NCBI RefSeq assembly: GCF_022458985.1
Contig: NC_061782.1
Location: 12,789,672 to 12,853,671, forward strand
DNA: 64,000 nt
DNA from: Mugil cephalus
Lineage: Eukaryota > Chordata > Actinopteri > Mugiliformes > Mugilidae
Direction of reading: 5' to 3'
How positions within the stretch are numbered: the first letter of the stretch is position 1; every line of letters starts with the position of its first letter. The notes beneath the pieces are model-generated. The model saw nothing but the letters and a program-made list of their open reading frames with translations. It made no database searches and was not told the DNA's origin. The translations under genes were made by a program, and so were the position numbers. Below, one piece after another: positions 24,759-38,500 of the stretch.

Positions 24759-26894
24759 TCAGTTGTGAGACGTCATGTGTCTGGACAGGTGATGCCGCTC
24801 TCGGAAGTATTCGTGGCAGATCGGGCAGGAAAGTTTCTCCTCCCTCCTCCTCCGCACCTGAGACTCCGCCGCGAACTCCTTTTTGTGATGAGACCGCATG
24901 TGGAAAACGAGGTCCGAGGTCATGCGGAAGGACAGGTTGCATTTGGCGCACCAGTTCTGCACCGACACGCCGAATGAGGTGAACGTCGGCGGGAGGATCG
25001 TGAGTGAAGACGTGGTCTGCAGCTTGGCGCCTATGTTTCTGGACCAGTGCTCCGGTGCGTAATGGAACGCATTGTTTAATGCAACCGGGGAGGGTGCAGT
25101 CTGTAAATCACGGCTCAGGATGTTGGATGCCATCAGATTGCTGTATCCCATTGCGGCTCTGGAGGTGAACGCACCGGTCATCTCCTCCAGGCGGCTAGAG
25201 GGGGCTGTTGGAGCGCTGCTCAGATGGGCCTGGGGCTCAGCAGGAGAAGTTCTTTTACTGGGTTTACAAAAGGCGCTTTTCTGCTCACCCCGGCTGTTGG
25301 AGAGGACAGGAGAGAATGCACTGTTGCTGCTTGAATGCACCCCGGAGCTTTCTCCTTTCTCCGTGCGTGCGTCCATCTCTCCGCCGCGTGTAAAAGCTAC
25401 ATTGGCTTCCACAGCTGGATCAAAATCGTCACTTTTACATCCCAGATGATCCAGTTTGATCCTGTCAGCTTTCAGTTTCCCCTCAGAAGATGCACCTCCC
25501 GCTGCCTGGTCGGTGCACTTGATCAGCGGGGTAATATTATCATCATTTGAGATATTAGTTTTTTCTAACAGTACAGTTTTTCTCCATTTGGGGTAAAAAG
25601 CTTCCTCGTATTTCCTTCTCTTGGGGGAAATCTCTGCGTCCTCGTTGCTGCTGCTGCTGGATTTTTTGTGCTCCAAATCTCTGGCGATGTTGTGGAAATC
25701 TGTCACCCTGCGCGTCCTCTTTATTTCCGCATGCTTGTGCTCGTAGATCTCGCGGCTCCATGTGTCACTCCTCACTTGAGTGCAGAGGAATCGACAGTGA
25801 GCAAGAAAGGGATACTCATTTTTGAAGACCTGGTTGCATCGTCCACATCTGAATTCTACAGGAGACACACACACAAAAAGAAAAAAAAATACGTTTAATT
25901 TTCATTTTATTCCACATCATGACAGTAAAGTACACAATATCTGTTGTAAATGATATAAAATGATGTAAATTATTATAAAACCTCTCACCGTCTTTTGATC
26001 CTTTGGTCATGTCTGTGAAGCCCAGCAGGTGTGACAGCTCCTGGTCGTACCAAACCAGCAGCTCTTCCTCCTGCCTGATGTCCCGGGTGGCCCGCACATA
26101 CAGCTGACCCGCTTTCAGAAAAGCCTCTGTGTTCTGCTCCTCTCCATTGCGCGCAGCCTGCACGAGCCGCAACCAGGACAGCACCAGGGCAGAATTACGC
26201 ATGGCCTCGGGGTCGACCTGTAGACAGATACCACACGTTTTTACTCGAACTCCCAGACAATCATCATCTTTACTTATGTCTTTCTTACAGGTTTAGGATT
26301 ATTTGAAAGAAAATACTAGAGCTGGTGGGTTAATTTGCCAATTTTTTCTCAGTGGATGGTACACATCCTTAAATTATTTCATCATTTTTAATAAATGCGA
26401 GCCCCTCTGACGCAGTTCAGCTTCTCAAAGCAATTTTACGCAAAATAAAAATGTATATTTAGCTTAAATCATAGTCGCACAAAATAAATTAAGACATGAA
26501 AATGTAGGAAGTCAGAGTCAAATATTAAAAAATCAGAGTCAGTGGCAATGAAACCACTTGGCTGTTACAGGTCTACGGTGAGTTATATAATAATCAACTA
26601 AAGCAAGACATTGCAGATATGCCATAATGTGAAGTCTTTGTCCCCATGCGTCACATTTGATCTCATTATTGAATTACTCACTCTGAATACATAGGATTTC
26701 GCTCTTTTATCCCAGGATTTCTGCGCTATGAAGGCGATGGTGTCGTAGAAAGTGTTTTGGAGCACGCAGGGACCAAAGCACGTGCCTGCAGGGATGCTGC
26801 GCGTAACGACCACGCTGGTGTAGAGATCCGCTGGATGCTGGAGGAATTTACTGTCCCCGGTCCAGATGGACCGAGACAGGAAAGTGTGGTCCAT
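24759..26894 (-). CDS. prdm8: PR-domain zinc-finger repressor, PRDM8 family (PRDM8b / ZNF488-like)
   Basis: Three coding exons on the minus strand: 26682-26894, 25989-26217 and 24759-25855 (512 aa). ATG 26894 is chosen because a splice acceptor (ttacag) ends at 26902, seven bases upstream of it. The in-frame ATG at 26927 lies before that acceptor, in the intron. Residues 1-~135 form a PR/SET domain (IFGPCVL-like FGPCVLQ, DTIAFIAQKS, WLRLVQAARN, EELLVWY). A first zinc finger starts near C151 (FRCGRCNQVF). The last two fingers fill the C-terminus (WCAKCNLSF...HMRSHH, C450/C453; CPICHEYF...HLSRHMTSHN, C491). The middle is low-complexity and Ser-rich, shorter than in human PRDM8 (about 689 aa). 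PRDM8 is a nuclear repressor, reported to partner with Bhlhb5 in neurons; this activity is inferred. Being next to gdf10 and an ANTXR1-like gene suggests orthology to mammalian ZNF488. Confidence 0.85.
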
Positions 26895-27620
26895 CGTTAA
26901 ACTGTAACACAATACAGCGGCTTCCATTAGATAAAGAGTAGGTGAACGATTTGGTTATGAGATGGATTGTGCAAGTGATTTGAAAATCGCAGGGATTAAA
27001 ATGACACTTTCCTATAATACAAATAGACTAAACTCCTATACCTGTGCAAATTCTCGTTTAATTATATAGTCAAATAACATGAATAATCGATCTTTGTGAA
27101 ATATAAAAAGGTTTTAGATGGTTCTGACAGGTCGTTAGTCGACTTGGATGTCCTCCAAGCCAGCGCGGAATTGTTTTACAACGCTGAACAAAATTATTCG
27201 CGCAACAATGGTATTTCGTGGTTTTTTTTTTCTTCTTCTAATAAAATTAAGAGTTCCTCTCTGAAGCAGATGCAGCCGGTCTCGAGGCAAAATGATTTCT
27301 AACGTCCTTTGTCTCAGTTTTTCACTCGGTTACTCCTTTTGTCTCCACATCTGCCGCGGAGTCCAACTGCCTCCCCTGTGCGCAGGATAAGTTCAATGTG
27401 TTTTTCATCATTTACGAGGAACATTAATGCGCATAGACGATGAGATTAGTGATTTCGGGCTCTGGTTTTAAAAGTGTTGGCAGTTGGCCATGCGCACCAT
27501 AACACAAATAACCTGCTGTCAATCAGAGAATGAGACTTCCTTGTTGAAATCATGACAAGACAGTTAAATCGCGCATCACTGTGCTGAAATCAGAATCGAA
27601 TTAAGATTGTTGTGACTTAC

Positions 27621-27800
27621 CCGCCGGACATGGATGAGGATGTTTGTGCCGTGTGGCAGCGAGTCGCAGCAGGTGCAGTGGACCTCGGATAAGAAGCCCT
27701 CTCGTTGTGTCGGTAACGGGTTACTTATCCGACTGAATCTTCCTCCGCACTGTCGTCTCTGTGCTCTCCCACTCCCACTTATCCCCTTCAGAGAGCGCAC
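27621..27800 (-). other. prdm8: Probable 5' non-coding exon and promoter region of the PRDM8-like gene
   Basis: A strong donor (GTAAGT on the minus strand, 27615-27620) follows CCGGCGG. Paired with the acceptor at 26902-26903 it makes an intron of about 720 bp, leaving a short leader before the ATG. The upstream end is not defined. The DNA at 27,620-27,860 is relatively rich in CG and holds CACGTG plus CG-rich alternating tracts, as expected near a start site. Confidence 0.5.
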
Positions 27801-27869
27801 TGAAGCGTGGCGCATTATTTTAAGCACGTGCGCGCTCTCGCACGCACACACGCGTGCGCACACGCGCTT

Positions 27870-29250
27870 TCAATTTGGGCCCTTATTGGTAAATCACCCA
27901 CTGACTGATTTCTAGTCCTTCCAATGAAAAAGACAATCGAGTGTCATGTAGAGGATCATTTGGGTGATAATGTAAATGTTTTGACATCTTTATGAGTGGT
28001 AGACACACTGCACCACAGGTGAATGAACACAGCTAACATTGTCACCTTTTAAATGAAACAAATCCTCAGTCCCAACAGTGCTCATTTTGGATTTGGAACT
28101 TAAACTCACAAGGAACTGGGGGTTTGGGGATACGCAACCTGCTGCAAAAGGCCACACATAGCGTTTGCCTGACAGCACTTCATCTTCTATAAAAACACAA
28201 TGTGTGCACAGAGTTATACTAACATGCCTTGGTTTTAAATGAAAAACAATGCACTAATTACACACTGTGAAAACTGCAACACAAGCACGGAATGTGGTAC
28301 CGAGAAACCGTTTTCTGTGACATTTCTGGAAACAATAAGCCTAACTCCACTGGAGTTACTCGACTGGTGGAAATTATCTAAGCTAATGTGAGCGGTGGGA
28401 GATTGTAAACTTGGCCGCTATTACATGACATGATGCAGGGTGGTCTGGGTTTGCCACCGGGCAAATGCATTATTCATAAACTAAATGTTTCTCTCTAATG
28501 AGCATTTAATGATTATTCTGCATCAAAGCTTTGGTTTGGGTAAACGTCCTGCTGGTTATCGAGCCAACTTTGTATAATGAGATAAGGAAAAGGGGCACTC
28601 TGGGCACACTCCAACTGTCTGAGCGAAGAACAATTACACAATAGACTAAAAATTCTGATGATGTTGGATATCATTTCCTGTATTTGGAAAGCATCTAAAA
28701 ATACATTGGTTTGATGACAATCACAGGAATGCCTGGAAATCATCTCTGTCTCACATCCTTTCTTAAGACATTCAGAATTGAATTGAAGTGATTGACTTTG
28801 CAGTTCCCCTGCTTTTCATTTGGGGGTGAAATGTTAGAGACAGTGTATGGACTTAATGAAATTCCATATTCTTAGATACAGTTCAAAACTATGTGACTTG
28901 TGAAAATCAAAATCACAAGCTACTCTAGCGTGTGATTTTGATTGGTTTACCTTGTGACTAAAGCATAAATACTGAGGGAAGTAAAGGAAATGAGCACAAT
29001 TTTAATTATTTTCTCACTTAGTAGTTAAATTAAGTGAGGTAAATTAAATTTAAAAAGTTAATTCCTAGACTTTCCTGATAGATGTTCCAAATAATAATAA
29101 AAAAAAAAAAAAAAAAAAAACAACAACAAAAAAAACAACAACCAGCTAAAACCAAAGCAGGCTTATTGGAGACGTTTTTCTCTCTCCTTAAACAGCCTAT
29201 AGCTATTTGGGGTAATCTCACCCTAGAAAGTAGATATGTGCCAAAACTTT
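27870..29250. other. Head-to-head spacer between the PRDM8-like and ANTXR genes
   Basis: No coding exon is seen. The spacer is AT-rich and includes a perfect 13-bp inverted repeat at 28905-28943 and a poly-A tract at about 29097-29120. Promoters of the two divergent genes probably lie at its two ends. Confidence 0.5.
28905..28943. repeat. Perfect 13-bp inverted repeat, 13-nt loop
   Basis: AATCAAAATCACA and TGTGATTTTGATT are perfect reverse complements around a 13-nt loop. The element lies between two divergent promoters. It could be a small hairpin or paired binding sites; no known family was recognised. Confidence 0.75.
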
Positions 29251-29581
29251 TTATGACACGTTGTGTCCGACTTTTTCTTTTTTTTTTTTTCTCCTCCGGT
29301 TTTCTCCTCCCGTCTCCTCGGGTGTCGCTCCTCTCCTTCATCCTGCCCTGCTCCACAGTTTTTTTTCTCTCCCAGCCCAAAGAGAAGACTTGGAGAGCCC
29401 CGGCTTTAATCTGAACGAGGCTCTTGCCGGCTGAATGCACCAGACACAACAAGACAGGACACCACGACACCAGGAATCGAAGCGGTATATGCACACCGTC
29501 GCCCCAGAAGCTGATGATAGGTGGAAATGTGAAGATATTTAGTTGTCGCAGTGTTGGAGTAGACAGCAGCAACCGGGAAAG

Positions 29582-32500
29582 ATGGCGAGGACACAGGCTC
29601 GCATGTTCCTCGCCCTGGCTTTGCTTGGATTTTTCTTTCTCAGTGTCTGCGTGAAAGGAGAGTTTCGGGGAGAGCAACAGGAGGAGGAGCAGGAGAGGTC
29701 CTGTCAAGGCGCCTTCGACCTCTACTTTGTTCTGGACAAGTGAGTCTCCGATATTATTTATGGCTTTGTTACTTTCTGGTGGCTGCGCATTGCCATGCAA
29801 CCGAGCAGTTGTTAGGAAACGCGGAGCGCATCAGTTGAACATCCTGTTGCAGCGGCACCTTTAGTAAAATAAAAACACTAAATGAGCTCGTAAAGTAGGA
29901 AATTCACATTTTATCAAAGTGTTTTGTGCATTTGAATTAGTTTCCTTTATCTAAAACGTGGCTATGGAATGACAGCACAGAAAACACACCCACAATCCTT
30001 TTTAAGCCTCAGCGTTGATTTCTGTGTCTTCGAGCTAGGGAGGTATGCAGCTTTACATTTTAAGATTATTCCTTGAGGGAATGCTTTAATGTTCGTGCGC
30101 TCCAAAGCGGTGAGTTACATACACTGAGCTTTACTCAACGGGATGTGGGCAGAGCGAGCAGGATGGATAGGGTTTCAGGCTGATGACGCCTGCGGACACA
30201 GCTGCAGCAGCTGCCCCTCAGCGGTGCTGCTGCGCGGCCCCGGTAACCATTATTGTCCCCATACACCGTGAGCCTTTTGTCTCCTCAGCCATGTAATGAC
30301 CGGATCTACTGTGTAATTTGCACCGTTATATGCAGTGAGTTACTGTTTGCACAAGCGTGATGTCAGAGAACATTGAGTCATCCAGGCCACGGATGAGACT
30401 AAAAACAAAGGCAACTGGACTTTTGTGGATTTTCTTGAAGACACCTCACCCAAAGTGTAAAAACAAAACAAAAAAACTCCATATTGAGGGGCGCTTCTCA
30501 ATATGGCCTGTGTATGACGTGTGTATACGTTGTACCTAGGATGTATGCCCTATAAGCCTTGTGTAAGATGTGTAACATCTGGATTTACAAGTTATGAAAA
30601 ATCTTTTTGGGTGGAGTGCATACCCTGCTCTAGTGGTACAATTTAAGAAAAGTAAGACCTTAATCAAATCCTACGATGACCCAGATTCTCCTCTTTTTCT
30701 TTTTTCTAAAGCATTTCTCCGGCCTGTTTGTTTTCATTTGACGGGAGTCAGTGGAGGGCTCACAGGAAATGAAGTGTGAACGACTGAGAATGACAAACGG
30801 ATGTCGCAGGATTTGAATCTCAGACGTTTTGATTAGTTTCTCCCATTTCGACCCTTTACTGACCTCAAACCCACTCTCTTACGAAACGATTCTCGGACGA
30901 GCCTTTTAAATATCTTCATGCCGGCAGTCACAATCTCACGATCACCTTAAAAGACCTTCAGTGCACATGAAGTCTCCTCAGAGTTTCAACCAACCTTATG
31001 GTAAGATTTTCCATGGTCGGTGAGGATGTTCCTGCCACCTCTTTGGCCCGGACACAGTTCTCTCGGCCATGGCCGCTCAGACGTTATAATTAGTTTGTTT
31101 GCCATATCTCGGCTGCATCTGCACATGCACGCGGAACGATGACATGTTAAAACATGCTAAGCGAGCAGAGAAAATGAGGAAAACATGAGGTTTTTCGTGT
31201 AGCAGAATAACAGGTTACACAGTGTTTTTAAAAGAATGGTTGTAGCAGTTTTGTGGCGAAGCAGCTAAACACTGCGGTATATGTGTGTGACATTTGACTG
31301 ATTTGAGGTAATAGTTTCTAAAAGCCTTTCCGTATGTCCTCAGCTGCCCTTTGCGCACCACCTTTGAGCTGTGAGGTAGACACGTTGAGTGACATTTTCG
31401 TCTCCGACGCGTTCGGTGATCTTTCGGATGTCCATGACAACATCTGTCAGCCGCTCTTTTCTTTTTACCCTTTGCCTCAAAAAGTTTAGGAGGAGCCTGG
31501 GGAGCGTGGCATGTCACGCATGGCCGGGCCTCTGGTACGCCTCTGTTTGTTTGACTGTCTGGACCTGCAAGCTCGAGCAGGCCTTCAGGAAGCTGCTGAT
31601 CTTTCTCCTGAGATAGCACCAGCCTCGCTGACTGTTGCGCGGATCTTAAATGCCACCGTGTGACCTAATCTACTGTTACTGCGAGAGAGAACACGGCAAA
31701 ATCGCGTACAAGGGATGTTTGTACGTGTCTAGACTAGACTTTGCCTTGTCAGTGTTTGGCTTGCTCGCGCGTTTGGCTTTGGCCGCACTATCCGGAAGGT
31801 TGTGCTGCGTGCTGAGCGGAGAACGTATGCGTGCACTGCACTGGAAGCATCTCAGCAGACGCGGAATGAACATTAAAAAACGGTTTCCCCACATTCCTGC
31901 ACTCTATGTCTGACCCGCACCGAATACCAGGCTGCATTTTTCCTTCTCGGTCTGGTTGCCCACAAATGGAATAATAGGTGTTGTGTTTTGTGGCCGGGAG
32001 ATTTCTTTTCACTTTGGAGGGCAAATACTGCCAGAAAGAAAAGATTCAGCCATTATTTTGTAACTCAGTAATGCAGGTAGAAGACTCAAGACTAATAGCT
32101 GAAATTATAGAAGAATGGCAGTTGGAAATGCAGATTTTCCTTATGTAGCACACCTGATGAGCCATTATTTTTATTACAGATTATTCACTGATACTATTTA
32201 TAGAAATAGCTGTTATTTAAAAGAAATTTTAGAACATGCATATAGATTTACATATTTAACAAAACTGCAAAATGTTTTAGAAGCTGGATCAGGCCCGTGC
32301 ATGATGCAAAACGATTGAATTCATTGATTTTTAATCCATAATACAAACTATTGTAGGTTGTCAGCCCAAAGACAAACATTTGAGTACGTACACGCACACC
32401 TACGGCCAAGTTAGACCCACCAGTTAACCGAACATGCATGAGAAATCTCAGGCAGGCACAGGGAGAAAATGCAAGCTCCAAACAGAAAGGCCCCCGCCGG

Positions 32501-35500
32501 TACCAGCAGAGTCAGACTTCCTGCTGTGAGGCACATGGTGACACTACTAAATCAGGGAACTTTGCTTTGGTTTGATTAGTAAAATAGATGCATTTCCTTA
32601 ATTAATTTGCTGGTCTGCAGCCTAGATGTAAATCTAATCTTTCTGTGCATCAGTGAATTTGAAGATCGAGATGTTTTTGTCACCGTAGGAAGTTCTTCCA
32701 GGAACCTTCTCCTAAATCTAAATCATTCTCACTCCCAGTGAAGAGCTCAAGTGGCACAAGAAGAGGCTGGTTAAATGGGAGACAGACCCTCGTAAATGCA
32801 AACGGCTTAAACTTTCACTTTGCCTACGACCCCATTGTGCTTACACAGAGAGCCCCTGCCCTTAGCAGAGGTCCTTCAATAGACACTCACACTTTTACCC
32901 CTGCTGGGTGTCACTTCTAGGTCCCTCTGTTGTTCATGTCGCAGCCTTTTTACATGGTGCATCCCCAACCTGTTGTTAGGCTGGCCGTGCTCAGCGAGAC
33001 CATCTGTTCCCCCTCACGCACACACACACATGCAATGCTACACACACAGGCCAGCTGCCTGCTGCATGGTCGCTGCTAGAGGCAGACTGTTACATCTGTC
33101 CCTGTCTAACCTCAACCCTCTGGCCCAGCACCAATTAGCCCCCCATTAGCAGCCTCATGGGACGGGGTTTCATTAAGGAGGCCGTGATGTACACAGCGGC
33201 ATGTAGCAGGCTAACCAGCCGCTCATAACTGACAGGGTACAGTCCAAAGAAATGGAATGTGACCGAGTGACCCAGAGAAAGCTCTGGATAAACTCTCACC
33301 ATTACCCTGAAAGAATAAATGCATGTTTCTGTGTAACCCCATATAAAGTAAAAACGTCTATTCCGACATGGATTTACATGTCCCCTTTAAAATTCTCTCA
33401 TTCTTGCGTGGGCGGCACTTGCAATAACATCACATTTTTCCCGTCTAATGTTGTGTTTGCTTTGTTTTTCAGATCTGGAAGCGTGAAGTATCACTGGGAG
33501 GAAATTTACTCCTTTGTGGAGCAGCTGGCTGAAAAGTTTATAAGGTGCAAGCAGGATTACTCATTCATGTTTTTGCGACGTTTCATTCTTTTCTGCTTTC
33601 GTCCGCCTTAATGAGTAACACCTCTGCGTTTGCAGCCCCATGCTGAGAATGTCCTTCATAGTCTTCTCCACGCGAGGAAACATCATCATGAAGCTGACCG
33701 AGAACAGGTAAAGGCTCCATCGCTACGCCACTGATTCGTGCCTCCTGCCTGAATCTTTCGCGTGAGCGCGCCACCATTTGGAAATCTGTTTGCTCCTGAA
33801 CAAATCTAATTGCATGCAAATTTCATCCAGCTTTGGTAAAACTACAAATACAAAGAAGTCCATTCAGTCTGCTGTGAACTGACACTGGATAGTACTTGAG
33901 CCAAAAAAAACTCCCCCTTTCTATTTTCTGACGAGCAGCTTTTCTTTCAGCAGATTTTATCAGGCTGTTTGTCTGTTGAACCCACAGGGACGCCATCACT
34001 GGAGGATTAATAGCTCTGAAGAAAGTTGTCCCCGGAGGAGACACGTTTATGAATTTAGGCCTGGAGATGGTAAGGCTGAGTTTAAGGGTGCAACACACTG
34101 ACTACGTCTTCACTATGAGAATTCGTTCCAGAAAATATCCACTGAGGATTAATTGAACCTGGCAGCCGGAACCAGAACCAATTAGATGATTATGAGGAGT
34201 AGCTCAAAACATTAAGCGCTCTCTGCTCCTTGAGTAAGTGCAGAGCTAAGCGTTTCAGCAAAATTAAGCATGGCTTCAAACTTTCACGGCGTCGCTCTCT
34301 TCTCTTTGTTTTTCATGAAAATGGGAAAGTATTTTGATATGCAGCGAAATGTCCAGATTCAACACGAGTTTGAGGTTCTTGGTTTGGCTTAATCCAGTCA
34401 AGTGCAAGAAAGTCTATTGTTTTTGAGCAGCTTTATTTAACAGTAATGCAGTCAGTCTGTCCAAAGGTATTGTGTACTGATCCTTACCATGCAAAGAGGG
34501 ATATATGGACAGGTTTTGCAGCGGTATTATCACCCATGCCGACTCTTGTAAGTTGAGAAAGTTGATTTACGCCGTTTTTACGATTGCAGGCTAACATGCA
34601 GATATACCAGGAGAGGCCCGGTAAGCTGCATCCCACGCACTCGTTGCATTGTTGTACATCATTTCAGGAAGCACGGAAGTTGTATTTTATTTAATTTTTT
34701 TTATTTTTTGCAGGGACAGCTAGCGTTATCATTGCTCTGACTGATGGAGAACTGAATGAGTGGCAGTTTGACATGGCGCAGCGGGAGGTAAGATTGCACG
34801 TTATCAAGTGGGAGACTTTGACAAAATAGCATAAACACTTCTGCAGTGCTGGGACTCGTTAGTGTCGGTTGTATTTCAGTCATTATGGCTGCTCTTTTTA
34901 ATGGGTTTTCATTTAAATTTTCACATTGTTTAGCCTGAACTTTCGATGTAAATGACTTAAAATAGTCTCCTATTAATTAATCTAAAATTATTTTAAATTT
35001 CAGGTTATGGGATAATTTTTTTTAATTTATAAACATCTTTCATGAATATGACGGCTTACGCTATTAAATAGTAATCGACAAACATTAGCATATAACTATG
35101 CAATATCAGAGCTAATAATAATTCATTTGCTGTGCACCTCCTGAGTCTGAGAAAGTGTCTTTGTGAAGATGTATATTGTTGAGAAAAGTGGAGCCTCTTT
35201 TAAGGTCACTGCATTTTCATTTATTTGTTCTTGTCTTGCAGGCAGAGAGGGCAAGGTCTTTGGGAGCCATTGTTTACTGTGTGGGGGTCAAAGACTTCAA
35301 CCAGACCCAGGTAGGATCCACAGGAGGATATTGGAAATGCTGCACATACATAAAAAAACAAATATATCCCTTTTTTTCTGAGGCTGTGTATTTTTCTAGC
35401 TCGCAACTATTGCAGACACCCTGGAACACGTGTTTCCTGTATGGGGAGGCTTCCAAGCCCTCAGGGGAATCATTGACTCGGTATGGCACACACAGACCAC

Positions 35501-38500
35501 ATGCATGTCATATAAATACACACCCACACAGAGAGCCGTAAAATCATCTTACGTTATTGAATTATGTCATGACTGTGGGATTTTTTTTCCTCCCTCTCCC
35601 ACTCTCAGATCATCAAGAAGTCCTGCATAGAGATTCTAGCGGCTGAGCCGTCCAGCGTGTGTGCAGGAGGTAAGAGGCGTGAGGAGCAAAGGTTTAACTT
35701 TCTCCCATGTTAAGACACTGGGCGGCCGTGGCGTTTCCGACCATTTCAGATGACGGTCCTCTAAACAAAACAAAAAAAAAAAACAAAAAAAAAAAAAAAG
35801 CCTCTGGAGTGGAGCTGAGTAATTGCACGGACGCTTATGAGCGCAGAGTGACAGAGAGCGTATTGTCATTCAGGGCCGGGGGTAATTAGCATAGCCCCTT
35901 TGCACAGCATGTGTGCAAAAAAAAAAAAAAAAAAAGCAGACAGGGGGTGTTGGTCAGGGGAATTAGCCATGAACCTTTAAGCATGGCTGCATCTCTGGCC
36001 TAGTTTGCCACATCGTATATGCCAAGTAGACATTTGGGTTGTTTAGCGTCGTCCCCGCCCTGACTGCTCGTGCTGCCATGTTTAAAGAAGGAAGAGGCAC
36101 TAAGTGATGTTGAGAGAGAGCCTTTATGTGTAGCCGGCAGGATGGACGAGCTTTGACATGACCTTATTAGGACTCACTTAAGAGAGTGCATTTGCAGCCC
36201 TGCTACCAGGACAACCAGCGCAGATCAAGATCCATTATGGGATATGAAGGGTGGGGAAGGATATGGAGAGAGAAGAGGAGAGAAGAGAGGAGAGGATTCA
36301 AAATGTTGCCCTAAAAGGACAAAAGGAGGAAGAAGAAAAAAAAACATTTTCCTCGTGTGATAATTACAGTCTTTGGGCTCTTGCCAAAGACTGAGTGTGT
36401 GTCACTCGTGATGTGCCCAAATATCCTCCAACAGCTCATTTGTTATTCGATTGATGAACGGCGTAATGGTCAGTGAACTAAGAAACCAGGGACCCGCTTT
36501 GACCAAGGACTGAACCTGGCCTAATTAATTAAGATCACAGTATCCATTAGACTATACTTCTTGTCCCTTTGTTTTGTGATGTGTGTGTGTGAATAAAATC
36601 CAAGTCTGAGATATTCAAGGCTTATGTATTAAGCTTGTGTGAAAGGCTTAAAGCACTTTGGAGATTAACCACGTCTTCTGTTCTGACCTCAAATTCTTGA
36701 GTGAAATTAAGTGATTAGAAAGCAGGCGTTGCGATTTAGCAGGAATTTTGCTTCATTTTGAACTGCATGGCTCCCCTACTCACATCTGTCTGTCCTGATG
36801 CACATCCATACTGACATACTACATATATTTTGTGACAGTCTTTCTCTTTTCCTCTCTGTCTCTGCATGCAGACAGTCACATACCATGTCGTACATGCCTT
36901 ACACAACACACACACATTTAAGAGATCTTTAGTTGCACGCGCATGCACACACGCATTTCAAGCACATGTACACATGTCCCTCACACTGATGTGAAGTGAC
37001 CAGACCGAGCCGCCTGCAAACAGGCCATCAGACTGGACAGTGAACGTTGGGCCACACTATCAGACATGACAGCACCGATTTCCCCCTACGCACACACACA
37101 CACACACACACTGGATGAGGGCGAGAGTTAGGCCTTAGATCTAACATGACAGGAGAGATTGCTGCTTTCATTAACGTCTGACCCTTTTCTCCCCGTTGCC
37201 CCTTCCTCCCTTGCCCCTCCCTGCCCTTCAACGTCCTTTCGCACTAACGTGATTGAAGAGGCGCCGTTCGGACAAGCCGTACCCCGTTTTCTTTCCGCGC
37301 ACGAGAAACGCGCGCACACACGGGGTCACGTGCAGACGGGCGTTTGCACAAATGTTTGTAATCGGTGTCAGACACTCAGGTGCAGATGGAAATGGACATG
37401 TGGCCATACAAAGAGGCAGGCAGGATATGTGTTGTACATGCAGGCGATGCACCACCAGTCCCTGCCCACCATGTGCCTGACAGCACTGACCTTTTAGCCC
37501 ATCAAGGCTGAGTGTGTGTGTTCAGAAGATGATCATGTTGAGAGCAGCAGCAGTAGATCTAGTAGATTTTTTTGCAATCTGTAGAAGTTGGTCAAGTATA
37601 ACAAATATAATAATGGAGGATGTGGAGGGGGAAAAGCATTTCTTTGCAAATGTATTTTCTTGGGAATATATCATAGATGTGTCACATTTATTGGTAACAA
37701 TGTGTGTATAATCGATATACTGTATATAATACATATATTATATTATATTATATTATATTATATTATATTATATTATATTATATTATATTATATTATATTT
37801 TTCATTGTGTGGTTTCACAGCAAAACCGGAAGAAAACATGAGGCATGGTGAAATAATTAGGCCGTCTGTAATGAGATGATTGGTTAATGATGTTTTTGTG
37901 TGAATGAGTGTGAAACCACATGCAGGATCTGCATCTAGTAGAGGAAATGACAAGGCAGTGACAGTGACTGGCATGTTGCAAATCAGTGAAAATCTGCAAA
38001 GAGGCCAGAGATCAGCTGCGTGACTTACAGCAGTTTTTTATCATTTTTATTTTTATTTTGCGTGCACTAATATGAATCACTGTTATTTGTGTAATATGTG
38101 CATGCAACTCACCCTTCACCGGATCTGTCTTGCTCATCACCACTTGTCCTCGTGGATCCCCTCCAAACGGAAAGCTGCACACCCCAGCATTCTTGCGGCA
38201 TCTGTGAATGTGTCGAGATGTGCAGACATCTGTAAAGTGGTGTTTATTTTCCTCCTTTCAGCTCTGCCTTCAGTTTGTGTATATCTACGTATAAGGCTTT
38301 CGTAGCAGCTTGTCTGACCTTTAAAGACACACTGTCACGTATACACCCACAGCCTGTGATGTTTTTAGCCAGTGATCTTCACGCTGGAGCTTTAAATGTT
38401 AAAGGTGTGGCAAACGTTCACTTCTGTTAGTCAGGACAATGCTGGAGGAAACCTCGGTGCACGCAAACACTTGATCAGACACATCAAAAGACATGCGAAT

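Noticed and set aside
26895-26927. Alternative upstream start of the PRDM8-like gene at 26927
   Set aside because: It lies upstream of a good splice acceptor and would be intronic; the start at 26894 aligns with the family N-terminus.
29030-29800. 256-codon frame antisense to the ANTXR-like first exon
   Set aside because: It reads through a poly-A tract and the complement of the real first exon and leader; it is a shadow.
31215-31619. 134-codon minus-strand frame in ANTXR-like intron 1
   Set aside because: Composition is irregular, no family is recognised and it lies within an intron with no sign of its own promoter or exons.
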